From Streptomyces sp. NBC_00539 (GTDB lineage: Bacteria; Actinomycetota; Actinomycetes; Streptomycetales; Streptomycetaceae): a stretch of 64,000 bases of DNA. Under the pieces are notes generated by a model. The model was given only the letters and a program-made list of their open reading frames with translations, was not told where the DNA came from and did no database searches. A program made the position numbers and the translations under genes. Below are positions 1-9,617 of this stretch, piece after piece. Each line of letters starts with the position of its first letter. The first letter of the stretch is position 1. The stretch is from NCBI RefSeq assembly GCF_036346105.1, contig NZ_CP107811.1, positions 2,672,501-2,736,500 of the forward strand. Reading direction: 5' to 3'.

Positions 1-197
1 GTCGGCGGCGTCACCCCGCACAGGCGCGAGAGCGCGGCGGCGGAGATGCCCGGCTTCTCGGCGAGCCAGAGCAGGGCGGCGTACTGGGGAACCGTTACCG
101 CGGCCGGCTTGCACGCCGTGTTCTTCGCCGCGAGGAGCGCTTGCTCGGCGCGCTTGAGGTGCGAGCCGATGCGCTCCTGGGCGGGCATGGACGTCAT
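1..197 (-). CDS. MarR-like transcriptional regulator, N-terminal part
   Basis: Only the first 65 codons lie inside the window; the gene runs off the left edge. From the ATG at 197 the protein starts MTSMPAQERIG and continues with segments such as RAEQALLAAK and VPQYAALLWLAEKPG, then SAAALSRLCGVTP. This order, a helix followed by a winged-helix entry with a T-x-x-Q-Y-A-x-L core, is typical of MarR-family regulators that bind palindromic DNA as dimers. A second in-frame ATG at 188 is an alternative start. It is divergent from the secreted SMP-30-like gene at 293, and a perfect palindrome lies between them, so it may regulate itself and that gene. The family assignment rests on the N-terminus only; PadR or another winged-helix family is possible. 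Confidence 0.7.
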   Translation of the reverse strand, partial: MTSMPAQERIGSHLKRAEQALLAAKNTACKPAAVTVPQYAALLWLAEKPGISAAALSRLCGVTPP

Positions 198-224
198 CCC
201 CACATCCTAGGCTCCTTGCACTCA

Positions 225-236
225 TTAGAGCTCTAA
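225..236. promoter_or_regulatory. 12-bp palindromic operator candidate in the divergent promoter region
   Basis: TTAGAGCTCTAA is a perfect 12-bp palindrome, AT-rich against the surrounding GC-rich DNA. It sits 28 bases before the MarR-like start (minus strand) and 57 bases before the SMP-30-like start (plus strand). Position and symmetry fit a MarR-type operator; binding is inferred. Confidence 0.5.
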
Positions 237-292
237 CTTACATTCGACCTCACATCATCAAACGAGCTCACACTGAACGAGGACGTGTCCAG

Positions 293-1318
293 ATGCGCTT
301 CTCCGCCCTAACCACCTCTCGTACCACTTCTCGAATCACCTCCCGGGCCACCTCCCGGGCCATCCCCCTCGCCGCCGCCCTCGCCGCGGTCCTCACCCTG
401 GGCGCCGCCCCTGCCGACGCGACCACCGCGCCCCGGCTCTCCACCGCCTTCGTCCTGCCCGGCGCCAAGGTCTACCCCGAGGGCATCACCTCCGACCCCC
501 GCACCGGCACGGTCTACGTCGGCTCGTACGCGGACGGCACCGTCTACCGCGCCCGCCCCGGCCAGGACACGGCCGAGGTCTTCCTCCCGGCCGGGACCGA
601 CGGCCGCCACACCGCGAACGGCCTCTCCGTGGACGCCCACGGCCGGCTGTGGGTCACCGACTCCACCAACGGCGTCGCGGTGTACGACACCCGCACCGGG
701 TCCCGCCTCGCCCGGTTCGGCATCCCGGGCGGCGCGCCGTCCTTCGTCAACGACCTCGCGCTGACCCCGGACGGCACGGCCTACCTCACCGACAGCCTCC
801 GCGCGGCGGTCTACCGCGTCACCCCGGCGCAGCTGGCCGCCGGCTCCGGCGTGCTGGAGGTGGCGTACGACCTGAGCGGCGGGATCACCCCGCCACCGGG
901 GGGCGGTGTCTTCCTGAACGGCATCGTCGCCGACCCGGCGGGCCGCTTCCTGCTGACCGTCGACATGACCGCCGGCGACCTCCACCGCATCGACCTCCGC
1001 ACGGGCGCCCTGTCCCGCGTCACCCTCCGCGGCGGCGACCTCAAGCACGGGGACGGCCTCCAGCTCTCCCCCGGCGGCGTCCTGCGCGTGGCCCACAACA
1101 CCACCAACACCCTGACCCGCTGGCAGCTCACCCCGAGCGGCACCGCCGCCCGCCTCACCCGCACCCTGACGGACCCGGCCCTGCAGATCCCCACCACCCT
1201 CACCCACACCCCGGGCCGCACCCTGGTGGTCCGCTCCCAGTTCGACAAGGACGGCCCCATGACCCCCTCCACCGGCACCCCCACCACCTTCACGGTGGCC
1301 TCCGTCCGCGGCCTCTGA
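293..1318 (+). CDS. secreted SMP-30/gluconolactonase-like beta-propeller protein
   Basis: A 341-residue protein with an N-terminal signal peptide: a basic and hydroxylated n-region holding four degenerate T-S-R repeats, a hydrophobic core near residues 23-38, and an APADA-like cleavage region near residue 42. The mature part shows repeated propeller blades, for example EGITSDPRTGTVYVGSY, ANGLSVDAHGRLWVTD, NDLALTPDGTAYLTD and NGIVADPAGRFLLTV. This is the pattern of the SMP-30/gluconolactonase/LRE superfamily, whose members hydrolyse lactones or related esters using a bound divalent metal. The substrate cannot be told from sequence. Start ATG 293 follows a GAGGACG stretch. Divergent from the MarR-like gene. 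Confidence 0.7.
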   Translation: MRFSALTTSRTTSRITSRATSRAIPLAAALAAVLTLGAAPADATTAPRLSTAFVLPGAKVYPEGITSDPRTGTVYVGSYADGTVYRARPGQDTAEVFLPAGTDGRHTANGLSVDAHGRLWVTDSTNGVAVYDTRTGSRLARFGIPGGAPSFVNDLALTPDGTAYLTDSLRAAVYRVTPAQLAAGSGVLEVAYDLSGGITPPPGGGVFLNGIVADPAGRFLLTVDMTAGDLHRIDLRTGALSRVTLRGGDLKHGDGLQLSPGGVLRVAHNTTNTLTRWQLTPSGTAARLTRTLTDPALQIPTTLTHTPGRTLVVRSQFDKDGPMTPSTGTPTTFTVASVRGL

Positions 1319-1363
1319 CCCGAAGCCCCCACCGCACCAAAGGCGGCGGAGGACCGAGAGCCG

Positions 1364-1392
1364 TTGTGTACACATGAGACACTCGGTACGCT
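1364..1392 (+). promoter_or_regulatory. Promoter with YefM-type TGTACA palindrome for the antitoxin-toxin pair
   Basis: TGTGTACACA (1365-1374) is a perfect palindrome containing the TGTACA core known from YefM-YoeB operators. It overlaps a -35-like TTGTGT (1364-1369). A -10-like TACGCT lies at 1387-1392 with 17-base spacing. Transcription would begin about 7 bases later, that is at or next to the ATG at 1400, so the mRNA is predicted to be leaderless. The operator over the -35 box fits the autorepression usual for such pairs. Confidence 0.6.
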
Positions 1393-1399
1393 TGTGCGC

Positions 1400-1669
1400 A
1401 TGACGCAGCCGCTGCCCATAGAGTCCATCCGCGACGTACGCGCACACCTGGCAGAGGTGGTGGAGCGCGCAGACCGCGACGACGTGCCCACGGTCATCAC
1501 GCGCCGGGGCAAGGAGGTCGCCGCCGTCGTCTCCATCGAGGTGCTGCGCAAGTACCAGGAGTGGGAAGAGCGCGAGATCAACCGGATCATCGACGAGCGC
1601 ATGGCCAACCCGGCCCCCGGCATCCCGATCGAGCACATCATGAGGGAGAGTCTGGCGCGCGGTGAGTGA
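1400..1669 (+). CDS. Phd/YefM-family antitoxin
   Basis: An 89-residue protein starting MTQPLPIESIRDVRAHL. The pattern I-x-D-V-R-x-H-L-A-E-V-V-E-R followed by V-P-T-V-I-T-R-R-G-K-E-V-A-A-V-V-S is the N-terminal DNA-binding dimer fold of Phd/YefM antitoxins, and the charged helical C-terminus is the usual toxin-wrapping part. The reading frame is open upstream to 1364, but ATG 1400 matches the family start and the predicted transcription start; no Shine-Dalgarno precedes it, which agrees with leaderless translation. The gene overlaps the toxin gene by 8 bases, so the two are translated in a coupled way. Role: neutralise the toxin and repress the operon. Confidence 0.85.
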   Translation: MTQPLPIESIRDVRAHLAEVVERADRDDVPTVITRRGKEVAAVVSIEVLRKYQEWEEREINRIIDERMANPAPGIPIEHIMRESLARGE

Positions 1670-1925
1670 GTACCGAACCGTCTTCCGCCCCGAGGCGCAG
1701 GCCGAGCTTCGGAAGATCCCTCGCGACATGGCGCTCCGCATCCTGGCCAAGCTGACCGAGCTGGAGACCGACCCTCTCGGCTTCGACACCACCGCACTCG
1801 TGTCCCAGCCAGAGCGACGCCGTCTGCGCGTCGGCGACTACCGCGTCGTCTACACGCTCGACGACGGAGAGCTGGTGGCGTGGGCCGTTCATGGGGGACA
1901 CCGATCCACCGCCTACGGGACCTGA
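1662..1925 (+). CDS. RelE/ParE-superfamily toxin
   Basis: An 87-residue protein from GTG 1662, overlapping the antitoxin gene by 8 bases. It begins SEYRTVFRPEAQAELRKIP and carries the family segment RRLRVGDYRVVYTLDDGEL near residues 52-70, where the conserved R-x-x-x-Y-R-V-x-Y core of RelE-type toxins lies. Family members either cleave mRNA on the ribosome (RelE) or poison gyrase (ParE); the arginine-rich RRRLRVGDYR segment and the YefM-type partner favour the RelE side. The length is normal and I see no sign of decay. It ends at a strong hairpin shared with the convergent ychF gene. Confidence 0.85.
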   Translation: MSEYRTVFRPEAQAELRKIPRDMALRILAKLTELETDPLGFDTTALVSQPERRRLRVGDYRVVYTLDDGELVAWAVHGGHRSTAYGT

Positions 1926-1978
1926 TTGCCGCTGATCTCCCGTCAGAACATCCGGCACCCACCCCACACGGTGACGAC

Positions 1979-2012
1979 GAAGGGGTCGGACTCGACAGAG
2001 TCCGACCCCTTC
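1979..2012. terminator. Bidirectional terminator between the toxin gene and ychF
   Basis: A perfect inverted repeat with 15-bp arms and a GACA loop, between convergent genes. No clear T-run follows, as is usual in Streptomyces. Confidence 0.75.
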
Positions 2013-2059
2013 TGACCTGCCTGTTTGCCACGTCAGCGACGTGGCGTCACTTCATCCGC

Positions 2060-3148
<1,089 letters not shown>

Positions 3149-3283
3149 GTTGGCGACTTCCCGTAGCTGGAGGGGGCGGCGGCCCGGGGATGGGCCACCT
3201 GACAGTTTACTTTCCGCTGAGTGGCACTCGATGTACGCGTGTCCAGGGCGCCCCGGAGGGCCCCTCCCGCCTAGTTTGGTGGC

Positions 3284-3784
3284 GTGGAGCCATACAGGGT
3301 GGAGCAGTACAGCAGCGGCCGGCGGTACGGGACGAAGCGCCCCGTGCGCCGGCCCCGGACGTCCCCGCCGCCGGGGCCGACGCCCGTACGACGGCTGCCC
3401 CGGCCCCGGCTGACCGGGCTCGGCGGGGGGCTCTTCGCCTGTGCCGCGATGGTGTTGGTCGGCGGGATCGACTGGCTGCTGTTCGGCTCCTCGCTGTTCG
3501 CCTACGGGCTGCTCTTCCTGCCCGTCGCCGCCTCGACCGCGCTCTGGGTCCGCCCGGCGGACCTGATCACCGCGCCGGTGTCCGTGCCGATCGCGTTCGC
3601 CGTCGGGGTCTGGCCCGTCTCGGGGGGCTCGGGCGGCTTCGGCGGGGAGCTGATGGGCATCGTGTCGGCCCTGTCCCTGCACGCCGGCTGGCTGTACGCG
3701 GGCACCGTGGTCGCCGCGCTGATCGCGCTGGTGCGCAAGGCCGCGCTGATCGGGAAGCGGAGGCTGCCCAGGCGCACGGCCTAG
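3284..3784 (+). CDS. DUF6542-like small membrane protein
   Basis: A 166-residue protein from GTG 3284. The first 45 residues are basic and proline-rich and probably cytoplasmic. After [11 protein letters not shown] come about four hydrophobic segments (about residues 46-65, 70-88, 96-112 and 128-150), and the tail KRRLPRRTA is basic. Actinobacterial proteins with this arrangement in the ychF-ispH-xseA neighbourhood are annotated DUF6542; function is unknown. It is divergent from ychF with 135 bases between the two starts and convergent with ppgK. Confidence 0.7.
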   Translation: MEPYRVEQYSSGRRYGTKRPVRRPRTSPPPGPTPVRRLPRPRLTGLGGGLFACAAMVLVGGIDWLLFGSSLFAYGLLFLPVAASTALWVRPADLITAPVSVPIAFAVGVWPVSGGSGGFGGELMGIVSALSLHAGWLYAGTVVAALIALVRKAALIGKRRLPRRTA

Positions 3785-3805
3785 GCAACCGCCCCCGGTA
3801 CCGGC

Positions 3806-4549
3806 CTACCCCGCCGGGCGGGCCGCCATCGCCGCGCCGACGATGCCCGCGTTGTTCTGCAGCTGCGCCGGGACGATCTCCGCCCGGATGCCCTCGATCA
3901 GCGGGAGGAACTTCTCGGGCTTGCGGCTGACGCCGCCGCCGATGATGAACAGCTGCGGCGAGAACAGCATCTCCACGTGGGCCAGGTACTTCTGTACCCG
4001 CCGCGCCCAGCGCTCCCAGGTCATGTCGGCGTCCTCCTTGGCCTTGACCGAGGCCCGCTTCTCCGCGTCGTGCCCGTGCAGCTCCAGGTGCCCCAGCTCG
4101 GTGTTCGCCACCAGCCGGCCGTCCGTGAAGAGGGCGCTGCCGATGCCCGTGCCCAGCGTCAGCAGGATGACGGTGCCGTCGCGGCCGCGGCCGGCCCCGT
4201 ACGTCATCTCCGCGACCCCGGCCGCGTCCGCGTCGTTCAGCACCGTGACCGGGCGCCCGCCCAGCCGGCTCGCGAGCAGGCCCTCCGTGTCCATGCCGAC
4301 CCAGGCGGGGTCCATGTTGGCCGCGGTGCGCGTGACGCCGTCCGTGACGACGCCGGGGAAGGTGACGCCGACCGGGCCGTCCCACTCGAAGTGGCGGACG
4401 ACCTCGACCACGACGTCGGCCACCCCCTCGGGGGTGGCCGGGTGCGGTGTCGCAAGTTTGAGGCGCTCGTGCACCGGCTCGCCGCGGTCCAGGTCCACGG
4501 GAGCGCCCTTGATGCCGGTTCCGCCGATGTCCACGCCGAAGATCTCCAT
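3806..4549 (-). CDS. ppgK: Polyphosphate glucokinase (ROK family)
   Basis: A 247-residue ROK kinase beginning [19 protein letters not shown], with the phosphate-binding loop DIGGTGIKG near residues 6-14, a second ATP-binding segment [11 protein letters not shown], and the TPHPATPE stretch near residue 35 that resembles the polyphosphate-glucokinase signature. PpgK phosphorylates glucose with polyphosphate and often ATP, giving glucose 6-phosphate. The ROK zinc cluster of repressor-type members is absent, so this is an enzyme rather than a regulator. It lies 33 bases downstream of ispH on the same strand. Confidence 0.88.
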   Translation of the reverse strand: MEIFGVDIGGTGIKGAPVDLDRGEPVHERLKLATPHPATPEGVADVVVEVVRHFEWDGPVGVTFPGVVTDGVTRTAANMDPAWVGMDTEGLLASRLGGRPVTVLNDADAAGVAEMTYGAGRGRDGTVILLTLGTGIGSALFTDGRLVANTELGHLELHGHDAEKRASVKAKEDADMTWERWARRVQKYLAHVEMLFSPQLFIIGGGVSRKPEKFLPLIEGIRAEIVPAQLQNNAGIVGAAMAARPAG

Positions 4550-4582
4550 GGGACCACCGTAGAGAACGGCGCGGCCCGTGGC

Positions 4583-5614
4583 CTACTCGTCGGCGGTGCC
4601 CGTGTTCCCCGCGGCCCCGCCGCGTCCGGCGATCAGCTCGGCGGCCTCGGCGCGAAGATCACGTCGCAGCTCCTTCGGCAGCGAGAAGACGATCGACTCC
4701 TCGGCCGTCTTGACGATCTCCACGTCCCCGTAGCCGCGCTGGGCCAGCCACTCCAGCACCTCCTCGACCAGCACCTCCGGCACCGAGGCGCCCGAGGTCA
4801 GACCGACCGTGGTGACGCCCTCCAGCCATGCCTCGTCGATCTCGCTCGCGAAGTCCACGAGGTACGCGGCGCCCGCGCCCGCGTCCAGGGCGACCTCGAC
4901 GAGGCGGATGGAGTTCGAGGAGTTCTTGGAGCCGACGACGATGACCAGGTCGGAGTCGGCGCCCATCTGCTTGACGGCGGCCTGCCGGTTGGAGGTGGCG
5001 TAGCAGATGTCGTCGCTCGGCGGCGAGACCAGCAGCGGGAACTTGGTCTTGAGCGCGTCGACCGTCTCCATCGTCTCGTCCACCGAGAGGGTGGTCTGCG
5101 ACAGCCAGACGACCTTCGACTCGTCCCGGACGGTGACCTTCTCCACGTCGTGCGGACCGTCCACGATCGTGATGTGGTCGGGGGCCTCGCCGGAGGTGCC
5201 GATGACCTCCTCGTGGCCCTCGTGGCCGATGAGGAGGATGTCGAAGTCCTCGTTGGCGTAGCGGATGGCTTCCTTGTGCACCTTGGTGACCAGCGGGCAG
5301 GTCGCGTCGATCGTCGCGAGCTTGCCGCGCGCCGCCTCCTCGTGGACCACGGGGGCCACGCCGTGCGCGGAGAACATGACGATGGAGCCCTCGGGGACCT
5401 CCTCCGTCCGCTCGACGAAGATGGCGCCCTTCTTCTCCAGCGTCTGCACCACGTACTTGTTGTGCACGATCTCGTGGCGTACGTAGACCGGCGCGCCGTA
5501 CTGCTCAAGGGCTTTCTCGACGGCGATCACGGCTCGGTCGACACCCGCGCAGTAGCCGCGCGGGGCGGCGAGCAGGACGCGGCGGGAAGCGGGAGCAGGG
5601 GCGGGAGCAGTCAT
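4583..5614 (-). CDS. ispH: 4-Hydroxy-3-methylbut-2-enyl diphosphate reductase
   Basis: A 343-residue protein. It catalyses the last step of the non-mevalonate isoprenoid pathway, giving isopentenyl and dimethylallyl diphosphate. The three cysteines that hold the iron-sulfur cluster are visible at about residues 22 (PRGYCAGV), 106 (DATCPLV) and 204 (ICYATSNRQ), with SAHGV and GSKNSSNS substrate-contact motifs. Start ATG 5614 places the first cysteine at the family position; upstream in-frame ATG 5623 and a longer extension are less likely. Transcribed toward ppgK. It supplies the same C5 pool used by the isoprenyl transferase at 32.4 kb. Confidence 0.95.
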   Translation of the reverse strand: MTAPAPAPASRRVLLAAPRGYCAGVDRAVIAVEKALEQYGAPVYVRHEIVHNKYVVQTLEKKGAIFVERTEEVPEGSIVMFSAHGVAPVVHEEAARGKLATIDATCPLVTKVHKEAIRYANEDFDILLIGHEGHEEVIGTSGEAPDHITIVDGPHDVEKVTVRDESKVVWLSQTTLSVDETMETVDALKTKFPLLVSPPSDDICYATSNRQAAVKQMGADSDLVIVVGSKNSSNSIRLVEVALDAGAGAAYLVDFASEIDEAWLEGVTTVGLTSGASVPEVLVEEVLEWLAQRGYGDVEIVKTAEESIVFSLPKELRRDLRAEAAELIAGRGGAAGNTGTADE

Positions 5615-5709
5615 GTGCTCCATCGTACGGGGGTCTCCGGCAGGCCGGTCGTCGCCCGTTCGGCACAGACTGGGTCGCACGTACGTACCGGCTATCCCCC
5701 GGAGGAACG

Positions 5710-7209
5710 ATGGCGTCCGCGACGGACACCCCCACCGCGCCCGCCGCCCTGCGGCGGACCCTCGGCTTCCGGGACCTGGTCGTCTACGGGCTGCTCTTCA
5801 TCGCGCCGATGGCGCCGGTCGGAATCTTCGGGACGCTCGACGCGAAGTCGCACGGCGCGGTCGCCCTGGTCTACGTCGCCGCGACCGTGGCGATGGCCTT
5901 CACCGCCTCCTCCTACGCCCAGATGGTGCGGGTGGCGCCGCGTGCCGGGTCGGTGTTCACGTACGCCCGCCGGGGGCTGGGCGAGGGGCCGGGGCTGATC
6001 GCCGGATGGATGGCGATGCTGGACTACCTGCTGATCCCGGCGGTCGCCTACCTCTTCTCCGGCATCGCGATGAACGCCCTGGTCCCGGAGGTGTCCCGGT
6101 GGATGTGGACGGCGCTGGCGGTGGTGGTGACCACCCTGCTGAACCTGTGGGGCGTACGGGCGGCCGCGCGCGTCGGCTTCGCCGTGCTGGCGATGGAGAT
6201 CCTGGTGCTGCTGGTGTTCGTGGTGGCGGCGGTGACCGTGCTGGCCGAGGGCGGTGAGCGGCGCGGCTGGCTGTCCCCGCTGACGGGTGACGGCTCCTTG
6301 GGGTTCTCGGTGGCGGCCGTGCTGGGCGCGGTGTCGGTCGCGGTCCTGTCGTACCTGGGCTTCGACGCCATCGCGTCCTTCGCGGAGGAGGTGACCGGGG
6401 GCTCCGAACGGGTCGCGCGGGCGGTGCTGTTCTGTCTGGCGCTCGCCGGGGTGCTGTTCCTGGTGCAGAGCTACCTGGCGGCGCTGCTGATGCCCGTGTC
6501 CTCGGCGGAGCTGGCGGCCGACCCGTCGCTCCAGGGGGCCGCGTTCTACACCGCGGTGGAGTCGGCGGCCGGGACCTGGCTGCACGACCTGGTCGCGGCG
6601 AGCAAGGCGATCGGGGCGGCGTTCGCGGCGCTGGCGGGGCAGGCGGCGGCGGGCCGGCTGGTCTTCGCGATGGCCCGGGAGCGGCGGCTGCCGCGGGTGC
6701 TGGCGGGGACCTCGGACGGGACGCCCCGGGCGGCCCTGCTGGTGGCGGCGACGGTGACGCTGGTGGCGGCGGTGTGGGCGGCCCGGCGCGACGACGGCCT
6801 GGACCAGCTGGTGTCGGTGGTGGACATCGGGGCGCTGGTGGCGTTCACCCTGCTGCACGCCTCGGTAGTGGGATGGTTCGTCGTACGGCGCGGGTCCGGG
6901 GCCCCGAACTGGTGGCTGCACCTGGTGGTCCCGGTGCTGGGGGCGGCGGTGACCGTCGCGGTGATCGTGGAGGCGGCCTGGACGGCGCAGCTGGTGGGGG
7001 CCGTGTGGCTGGTGGTGGGGCTGGGGGTGCTGCTGGCCCAGCGGGGCCGGCGCGCGCGGGAGCGGGCGGCCGGCCCCGGCGCCCGCACGGGTACCGGCCT
7101 CGATAACACGGGTACCGGCCCGGGCGACACGGGTACCGGCCCCGGCTACACGGGTACCAGCCCCGGCGCGGGTACCGGTCCGGGCCCGGGTGTCGGTCCT
7201 GGCGGCTAG
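5710..7209 (+). CDS. APC-family amino-acid permease
   Basis: A 499-residue integral membrane protein with about 12-13 hydrophobic segments between residues 20 and 455. The start [25 protein letters not shown] and the [15 protein letters not shown] segment around residue 220 are typical of APC-superfamily transporters of amino acids or amines, driven by proton or sodium gradients. The substrate is not readable. The last 45 residues form a glycine-threonine-proline tail made of four 7-residue repeats, unlike the rest of the protein. It is divergent from ispH; the xseA start follows 9 bases after the stop. Confidence 0.85.
   Translation: MASATDTPTAPAALRRTLGFRDLVVYGLLFIAPMAPVGIFGTLDAKSHGAVALVYVAATVAMAFTASSYAQMVRVAPRAGSVFTYARRGLGEGPGLIAGWMAMLDYLLIPAVAYLFSGIAMNALVPEVSRWMWTALAVVVTTLLNLWGVRAAARVGFAVLAMEILVLLVFVVAAVTVLAEGGERRGWLSPLTGDGSLGFSVAAVLGAVSVAVLSYLGFDAIASFAEEVTGGSERVARAVLFCLALAGVLFLVQSYLAALLMPVSSAELAADPSLQGAAFYTAVESAAGTWLHDLVAASKAIGAAFAALAGQAAAGRLVFAMARERRLPRVLAGTSDGTPRAALLVAATVTLVAAVWAARRDDGLDQLVSVVDIGALVAFTLLHASVVGWFVVRRGSGAPNWWLHLVVPVLGAAVTVAVIVEAAWTAQLVGAVWLVVGLGVLLAQRGRRARERAAGPGARTGTGLDNTGTGPGDTGTGPGYTGTSPGAGTGPGPGVGPGG
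7087..7170 (+). repeat. Four 21-bp tandem repeats in the permease tail
   Basis: Four in-frame 21-base units, each beginning ACGGGTACC, encode [21 protein letters not shown] and TGTSPGA at the C-terminus of the permease. Units differ at a few positions, so the array is a degenerate minisatellite that can change length without shifting frame. Confidence 0.9.
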
Positions 7210-7218
7210 CCTGCCTGC

Positions 7219-8463
7219 ATGGGTCTGAATACGTCGGCCGAGGCGCCGCTGCCGGTCGGTCAGGTGTCCCGGCTCATCGGGAGCTGGATCGACCGGCTCG
7301 GTCAGGTGTGGGTGGAGGGGCAGATCACGCAGCTGTCCCGGCGGCCGGGGGCGGGGGTGGTCTTCCTGACGCTGCGCGACCCGTCGCAGGACATCTCGCT
7401 CAGCGTCACCTGCTTCCGGCAGGTCTACGACGATGTCGCGGACGCCGTTTCGGAGGGCGCGCGCGTCGTCGTACGGGCCAAGCCGGAGTGGTACGCGCCG
7501 CGCGGGCAGCTGTCGCTGCGGGCGACGGAGATACGGCCGGTCGGCATCGGTGAGCTGCTGGCGCGCCTGGAGAAACTCAAGCGCTCGCTGGCCGCCGAAG
7601 GCCTGTTCGCGCTGGACCGCAAGCGGCCGCTGCCGTTCCTGCCGCAGCTGATCGGGCTGGTCGTGGGCCGGGCGTCGGCGGCCGAGCGGGACGTGCTGGA
7701 GAACGCGCGGCGCCGGTGGCCGGCGGTCCGCTTCGAGGTGCGCAACGTCGCCGTGCAGGGGGTGAACGCGGTGCCGCAGGTGATCTCGGCGGTCAGGGAA
7801 CTCGACGCCCTGGACGAGGTCGACGTGATCATCGTGGCGCGCGGCGGCGGCAGCGTGGAGGACCTGCTGCCGTTCTCCGACGAAGAGGTCGTACGGACGG
7901 TCGCGGCCGCCCGTACCCCCGTCGTCTCGGCGATCGGGCACGAGCCGGACTCCCCCCTGCTCGACCTGGTCGCGGACCTGCGGGCCTCCACGCCCACGGA
8001 CGCGGCGAAGAAGGTGGTCCCGGACGTCGGCGAGGAGCTGGAGCGGGTGCGCCAGCTCCAGGACCGGGGACTGCGCGCGCTGCGCGGGCTGCTCGACCGG
8101 GAGGAGCGCGGGCTCGCCCATGCGCTCGGCCGGCCGGTGTTCGTCCACCCGCAGCGGATGGTGGAGACCCGGGAGGCGGAGGTGGAGGCCCTGCTGGCGC
8201 GCAGCCGGCGGACACTGGGGCACCTGCTGGACCGGGCGGAGTCGGAGCTCACCCACACCCGGGCCCGGGTCGTGGCGCTGTCCCCGGCGGCGACCCTGGA
8301 GCGCGGGTACGCGGTGCTCCAGCGGGCCGACGGGCACGTGGTGCGCTCGCCGGAGGACGTCGCGGCGGGGGACGCACTGCGCGCGAGGGTGGCGGCCGGG
8401 GAGTTCTCCGTACGCGTGGCGGGCGCGCAGGCGGGACGAGAGCCGGCCGTGGACGCCGATTGA
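7219..8463 (+). CDS. xseA: Exodeoxyribonuclease VII large subunit
   Basis: A 414-residue protein. The N-terminal OB-fold (residues about 12-105) is seen in [18 protein letters not shown] and [16 protein letters not shown]. The nuclease core has [21 protein letters not shown] and [17 protein letters not shown], followed by a long coiled-coil-prone helical region (about 275-375). Together with XseB it degrades single-stranded DNA from both ends. Start ATG 7219 gives the normal N-terminus. xseB follows 80 bases downstream, so the two are probably one operon. Confidence 0.95.
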   Translation: MGLNTSAEAPLPVGQVSRLIGSWIDRLGQVWVEGQITQLSRRPGAGVVFLTLRDPSQDISLSVTCFRQVYDDVADAVSEGARVVVRAKPEWYAPRGQLSLRATEIRPVGIGELLARLEKLKRSLAAEGLFALDRKRPLPFLPQLIGLVVGRASAAERDVLENARRRWPAVRFEVRNVAVQGVNAVPQVISAVRELDALDEVDVIIVARGGGSVEDLLPFSDEEVVRTVAAARTPVVSAIGHEPDSPLLDLVADLRASTPTDAAKKVVPDVGEELERVRQLQDRGLRALRGLLDREERGLAHALGRPVFVHPQRMVETREAEVEALLARSRRTLGHLLDRAESELTHTRARVVALSPAATLERGYAVLQRADGHVVRSPEDVAAGDALRARVAAGEFSVRVAGAQAGREPAVDAD

Positions 8464-8543
8464 CGGGTGCCGGCCCACCGCAGGATCCGCTGCACCGGAA
8501 ATCAAGCAGGACCCGAGTCGATGCACAGAAAGTGGTACTGGGA

Positions 8544-8783
8544 ATGACTGAGGCCGATACGGCGCTGGGCTACGAGCAGGCCCGGGACGAGCTCATCGAG
8601 GTCGTCCGCAAGCTGGAGGCCGGCGGCACCTCGCTGGAGGACTCGCTCGCGCTCTGGGAGCGGGGCGAGGAGCTGGCGAAGGTGTGCCGGCACTGGCTCG
8701 AAGGCGCGCGGGCGCGGCTCGATTCGGCGCTCGCCGGGCGCGACCGGGCCGAGGACGGCGTCGAGGGCGGCAGCGCCGAGTGA
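8544..8783 (+). CDS. xseB: Exodeoxyribonuclease VII small subunit
   Basis: A 79-residue protein starting [20 protein letters not shown], followed by [25 protein letters not shown], the conserved helical hairpin of XseB that binds the coiled-coil of XseA. The acidic C-terminus is normal. Although the frame is open far upstream inside xseA, the family length and GGTACTGGGA before ATG 8544 fix this start. It lies directly downstream of xseA. Confidence 0.93.
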   Translation: MTEADTALGYEQARDELIEVVRKLEAGGTSLEDSLALWERGEELAKVCRHWLEGARARLDSALAGRDRAEDGVEGGSAE

Positions 8784-8805
8784 TCCCGGTCACCCCGAGC
8801 CAATT

Positions 8806-8837
8806 TAGTTGAAAATTCATCTATCTCTGCGTAGAGT
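8806..8837 (+). promoter_or_regulatory. Promoter and inverted-repeat operator of the nitroreductase gene
   Basis: TTGAAA (8809-8814), 17 bases, TAGAGT (8832-8837) form a good housekeeping promoter. The -35 box is inside TAGTTGAAAATTCATCTA (8806-8823), an inverted repeat with one mismatched pair around a central AA. This looks like a repressor site of MarR type; the regulator is not identified in the window. Confidence 0.6.
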
Positions 8838-8880
8838 CGGAGACATCGCGCTCCACCTCCGCATGGAAGAAGGCTTTCCG

Positions 8881-9471
8881 ATGTCTCTCGTTCTCGACGC
8901 CGCCGCTCAGGACCTGCTGTTCCGCGAGGCCCGTACCGCCAACACCTTCTCGGACGAGCCGGTGACCGAGGAGCAGGTCCAGGCGATCTACGACCTGGTG
9001 AAGTACGGCCCCACCGCGTTCAACCAGACGCCGCTGCGCATCACCCTGGTCCGCTCCCCCGAGGCCCGCGAGCGCCTCGTGAAGCACATGGCCGAGGGCA
9101 ACCAGGCCAAGACCGCCTCCGCCCCGCTGGTCGCGATCCTCTCCGCCGACAACGAGTTCCACGAGGAGCTGCCGCAGCTGCTCCCGCACTTCCCGCAGGC
9201 CAAGGACGCCTTCTTCTCCGAGCGCCCGGTCCGCGAGCAGGCCGCCCTGCTGAACGCCGCGCTGCAGGCCGGCTACTTCATCATCGGCGTCCGCGCCGCA
9301 GGTCTGGCCGCCGGCCCGATGACGGGTCTGGACTTCGCCGGTGTCCAGAAGGAGTTCCTGGACGCCGACCACACCCCGCTGATGGTCGTCAACATCGGCA
9401 AGCCGGGCGAGGACGCCTGGTTCCCGCGCTCGCCGCGCCTGGAGTTCGACCAGGTCATCACGACCGTCTGA
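8881..9471 (+). CDS. Nitroreductase-family protein, malonic semialdehyde reductase-like (RutE/HadB type)
   Basis: A 196-residue flavin-fold protein. MSLVLDAAAQDLLFREARTA, SDEPVTEEQVQAIYDLVKYGPTAFN and the end FPRSPRLEFDQVITTV match the short RutE-like branch of the nitroreductase family, which uses FMN and NAD(P)H to reduce malonic semialdehyde or similar carbonyl compounds. ATG 8881 gives the family start and follows a GAAGAAGG ribosome site; the frame reads upstream to 8809 only through the promoter. No other rut gene is nearby, so uracil breakdown is not implied. The promoter carries an operator-like inverted repeat. Confidence 0.83.
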   Translation: MSLVLDAAAQDLLFREARTANTFSDEPVTEEQVQAIYDLVKYGPTAFNQTPLRITLVRSPEARERLVKHMAEGNQAKTASAPLVAILSADNEFHEELPQLLPHFPQAKDAFFSERPVREQAALLNAALQAGYFIIGVRAAGLAAGPMTGLDFAGVQKEFLDADHTPLMVVNIGKPGEDAWFPRSPRLEFDQVITTV

Positions 9472-9492
9472 GCCCGGCCCCGCAGCAACGCC

Positions 9493-9531
9493 AGAGGCCG
9501 CCCACCCCGGATCCCGGAGTGGGCGGCCTCT
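9493..9531. terminator. Terminator between the nitroreductase and DUF4245 genes
   Basis: Thirteen-bp perfect arms (AGAGGCCGCCCAC and its complement) around a 13-base loop, between convergent genes. Confidence 0.75.
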
Positions 9532-9617
9532 CGCACGTCCGTCGGGGCGGCCGCCCCACACGTCGGCCGGCCCGGCTGCAACTACCCGCCGGCGCGGCTG
9601 CTGCTGCCGGGGGGCGG

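Noticed and set aside
308-1792. A 494-codon minus-strand open frame across the SMP-30-like and toxin-antitoxin genes
   Set aside because: It is antisense to genes with clear domains and encodes a low-complexity valine/glycine/arginine product typical of high-GC shadow frames.
3785-3805. Terminator between the DUF6542-like gene and ppgK
   Set aside because: The space is only 21 bases and holds just a short GGTACC palindrome; too weak to call.
3977-5998. A 673-codon plus-strand open frame
   Set aside because: Antisense to ppgK and ispH; its composition (arginine, leucine, aspartate-rich with no motif) marks it as a shadow.
5692-8526. A 944-codon minus-strand open frame
   Set aside because: Antisense to the permease and xseA; long only because stop codons are rare at this GC content.
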